Below, in pieces: positions 62,521-64,000 of a stretch of DNA of 64,000 bases. Positions within the stretch are counted from its first letter, which is position 1, and every line of letters starts with the position of its first letter. The stretch comes from Prorocentrum cordatum (taxonomy: Eukaryota > Sar > Dinophyceae > Prorocentrales > Prorocentraceae). The position numbers and the translations under genes are program-made. The notes under the pieces were generated by a model. The model was not told the origin of the DNA and ran no database searches. It saw only the letters and a list, made by a program, of their open reading frames with translations. Location of the stretch: contig CAUYUJ010014330.1 in assembly GCA_963575745.1 (NCBI GenBank), forward strand, positions 138,950 through 202,949, written 5' to 3'.

Positions 62521-63302
62521 TCTGATATCTGATAGCAGCTAGGCAGCTAGCACAACATGGAGGCGAAGAGTCTGAGGCTGAAGGCGGGTTGGGGGATTAC
62601 GAAATGAAAGCAAAGTGCGAGCGTTCGGCCGACGCGCGACTCGAACTCCCCACTCGCCACCTACTGGCGGAACCGCCAATCGCCAATGGCGAGCGCTGCT
62701 CTGAACGACGATGTGTCCGGGCAGGGCTGCGTCGAGGACAAGTATGACTGTAGAAACGTTTACTAACTATTTGATGCACTATCAACCCCTGTGCTTGGAA
62801 CGTTGAATGCGAGCGATACGCGTGACTGCCATCGACAACTTAATGCCTGATCAAAGGAGGCGCCCCTGAAAATGGATAACCTATGCGATGTTGAGACAGA
62901 CGGGCCCATCCCGAAATACCGCGCCCGACAATTCACGCTCTGAACGATGGCCTGAATGGAAATGTGGCCCCCAGAGAACACGGCAGAATGTCCCGACCCT
63001 CGCCCGCCCCCTCCCCCCTCCCTCCTGACTCGTGAAATCCTGGGCCCCTCTCTTCATGCCCCCTTCCCCTCCAAGTCCAACTCACCTCCAAGTCACCCTC
63101 TCTGATCCAATGGGAAATTCTGCTGTGCCCAGAGACCTTCGCATGAGAAAAAAAGAAACCTCGAAATGAACATTGGCATATGGCATGTTGCCTTGACACA
63201 CAACACGCAGCAAGCGAGCAAGTATCGGCGCACGCGATGTCCAACAAGGAAGTCCACTGGCGGCCTGGCCGCCGCCAATCTTAAAAAAAAACAGCTACCA
63301 AC
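62521..63302. other. 3' flank of gene D, nothing recognised
   Basis: Moderate composition, including an inverted GCCAATCGCCAATGGCG-like word near 62685-62700. A T-loop-like GTTCGAGTC on the minus strand near 62640 lacks the stems of a tRNA. No gene. Confidence 0.35.
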
Positions 63303-64000
63303 TCAAGCAGCGTCTAGCTCTGCGTCGGACATGGGCGCATACAACCGAGGGTACTCCTCAAGGACGTGCCGTGACCTGGCTCGATCCCCAGGCGGTATTG
63401 CCCGACCCACAATCAGCCATTGCTTGATTTGCCGCAAACACAAGTCACTGGTCAAAGCTGAAGGCCCTTTCCCAAAAGTAAGTTGTTTCTTGCACGTGAG
63501 GTCTGAACCCAAGTCGCGGTGTCTGGCGCAAGTGGCTCCCCACCCAATCTGGGCGCCCTTGGAGAATACACCTGCGATCTGCCAACCTCGCCAATCGAAG
63601 CCGCGACGCTCGCCGCCCCGGCCGTGGCCTTGGCCGCCCCCGCCGACGCCCCCAGGATGGGGCGCAGGTGGCGGCGGCGGCGGAGGCGCGGCGCCATCTG
63701 GGCAGCCCTCGCCGCCTGCGTCGCCGCCTGGAGCGCCGCCTCCCTCGACGTCGCCGCCACTCTCGCTATCGCCTTCGCCGAAGTTGTCTGGGTCCCAGGG
63801 GTCGCCTTCCTGAAGATCCATGATGCCCCCGTCGTCGACAAGAACGTCGCCGTCGCCCTGCCTCTCCAGCTGTTCAAAGTCGACCAGCGGTGCTGCGTTG
63901 GCGGGCCCCGCCTCCAAGCAAGGAGCAACGGCTGGTCGTCTCTTATTGGGCGGCGTTTTCCTGCGAAGCCGCCGGCGAGGGCCCCCCCAAAACTCGAACG
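63303..64000 (-). CDS. gene D, C-terminal part with CxxH..CKKQ motif, cut by window edge
   Basis: This open minus-strand frame runs from the right edge to a TGA at 63303-63305. It reads a basic start (KTPPNKRRPAVAP), an acidic stretch (DPWDPDNFGEGDSESGGD) and a Gly/Pro-rich linker encoded by GCC/GGC repeats. A compact domain follows: FDWRGWQIAGVF, IGWGATCARHRDLGSDLTCKKQ, CLRQIKQWLIVGR, SRHVLEEYPRLYAP and a final MSDAELDAA. The C-x2-H-x8-C-K-K-Q pattern matches gene C. A possible acceptor (CTTCGCAG) stands about 35 bases from the edge. From memory such domains end large dinoflagellate hypothetical proteins that may derive from mobile elements. The N-terminal part lies outside the window. Confidence 0.6.
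   Translation of the reverse strand, partial: FEFWGGPRRRLRRKTPPNKRRPAVAPCLEAGPANAAPLVDFEQLERQGDGDVLVDDGGIMDLQEGDPWDPDNFGEGDSESGGDVEGGGAPGGDAGGEGCPDGAAPPPPPPPAPHPGGVGGGGQGHGRGGERRGFDWRGWQIAGVFSKGAQIGWGATCARHRDLGSDLTCKKQLTFGKGPSALTSDLCLRQIKQWLIVGRAIPPGDRARSRHVLEEYPRLYAPMSDAELDAA

Noticed and set aside
62630-62660. tRNA-like GTTCGAGTC on the minus strand
   Set aside because: No pairing stems at the expected distances.
1-64000. Relic spliced-leader sequences marking retroposed mRNAs
   Set aside because: I looked for the conserved 3' part of the dinoflagellate spliced leader on both strands by eye and saw no convincing match. A computed search would be needed to be sure.

Overview
The window looks like nuclear DNA of a dinoflagellate. 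It is GC-rich and gene-poor, and full of (CCT/GGA)n tracts, minisatellites and dispersed repeats. Its genes code for large proteins of types I associate with dinoflagellates, and its introns appear to use GC (perhaps also GA) as well as GT donors. The genus cannot be fixed from sequence alone; a Prorocentrum- or Polarella-like genome would fit. There is no sign of a bacterial, viral or plastid replicon.

All five gene-like loci read on the minus strand. Gene A (about 4475 to 521) and gene B (49385 to about 45072, perhaps to 43253) are large proteins of unknown function. Each has an N-terminal cysteine cluster, a low-complexity linker and a long helical C-terminal half. Gene C (about 17506 to 12389) has a possible RNase-H/DDE-like region, an HMG-box-like stretch and a C-terminal CxxH..CKKQ motif, and its frame is interrupted. 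Gene D (63303 to the right edge) ends in the same CxxH..CKKQ motif. A C5-cytosine DNA methyltransferase is spread over three recognisable exons (59556-58571, 57920-about 57755, 51797-51201), with motifs I, IV, VI, VIII and IX/X in the correct order.

Two retroelement loci read on the plus strand. A LINE-type element at 20665-25312 has an endonuclease, a reverse transcriptase, zinc fingers and a second overlapping ORF. A copia-like gag at 31779-33041 is joined in-frame, after a frameshift in its zinc knuckle, to a LINE-type RNase H fragment ending at 33855.

The rest is repeat-rich. It includes an extremely CpG-rich block (6.5-11 kb), repeat modules at 18.9-20.5 kb, and two short families with terminal inverted repeats at 26.7-29.1 and 37.8 kb. 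There is also a 77-bp minisatellite (39.1-40.7 kb), a (TAG)n microsatellite, three back-to-back near-perfect palindromes at 42.1-42.3 kb, two pairs of diverged kilobase-scale repeats (43.7/61.4 kb and 50.2/60.1 kb), and a GCCTAGG-rich block inside the large methyltransferase intron. I recognised no tRNA, rRNA, CRISPR array or complete LTR.
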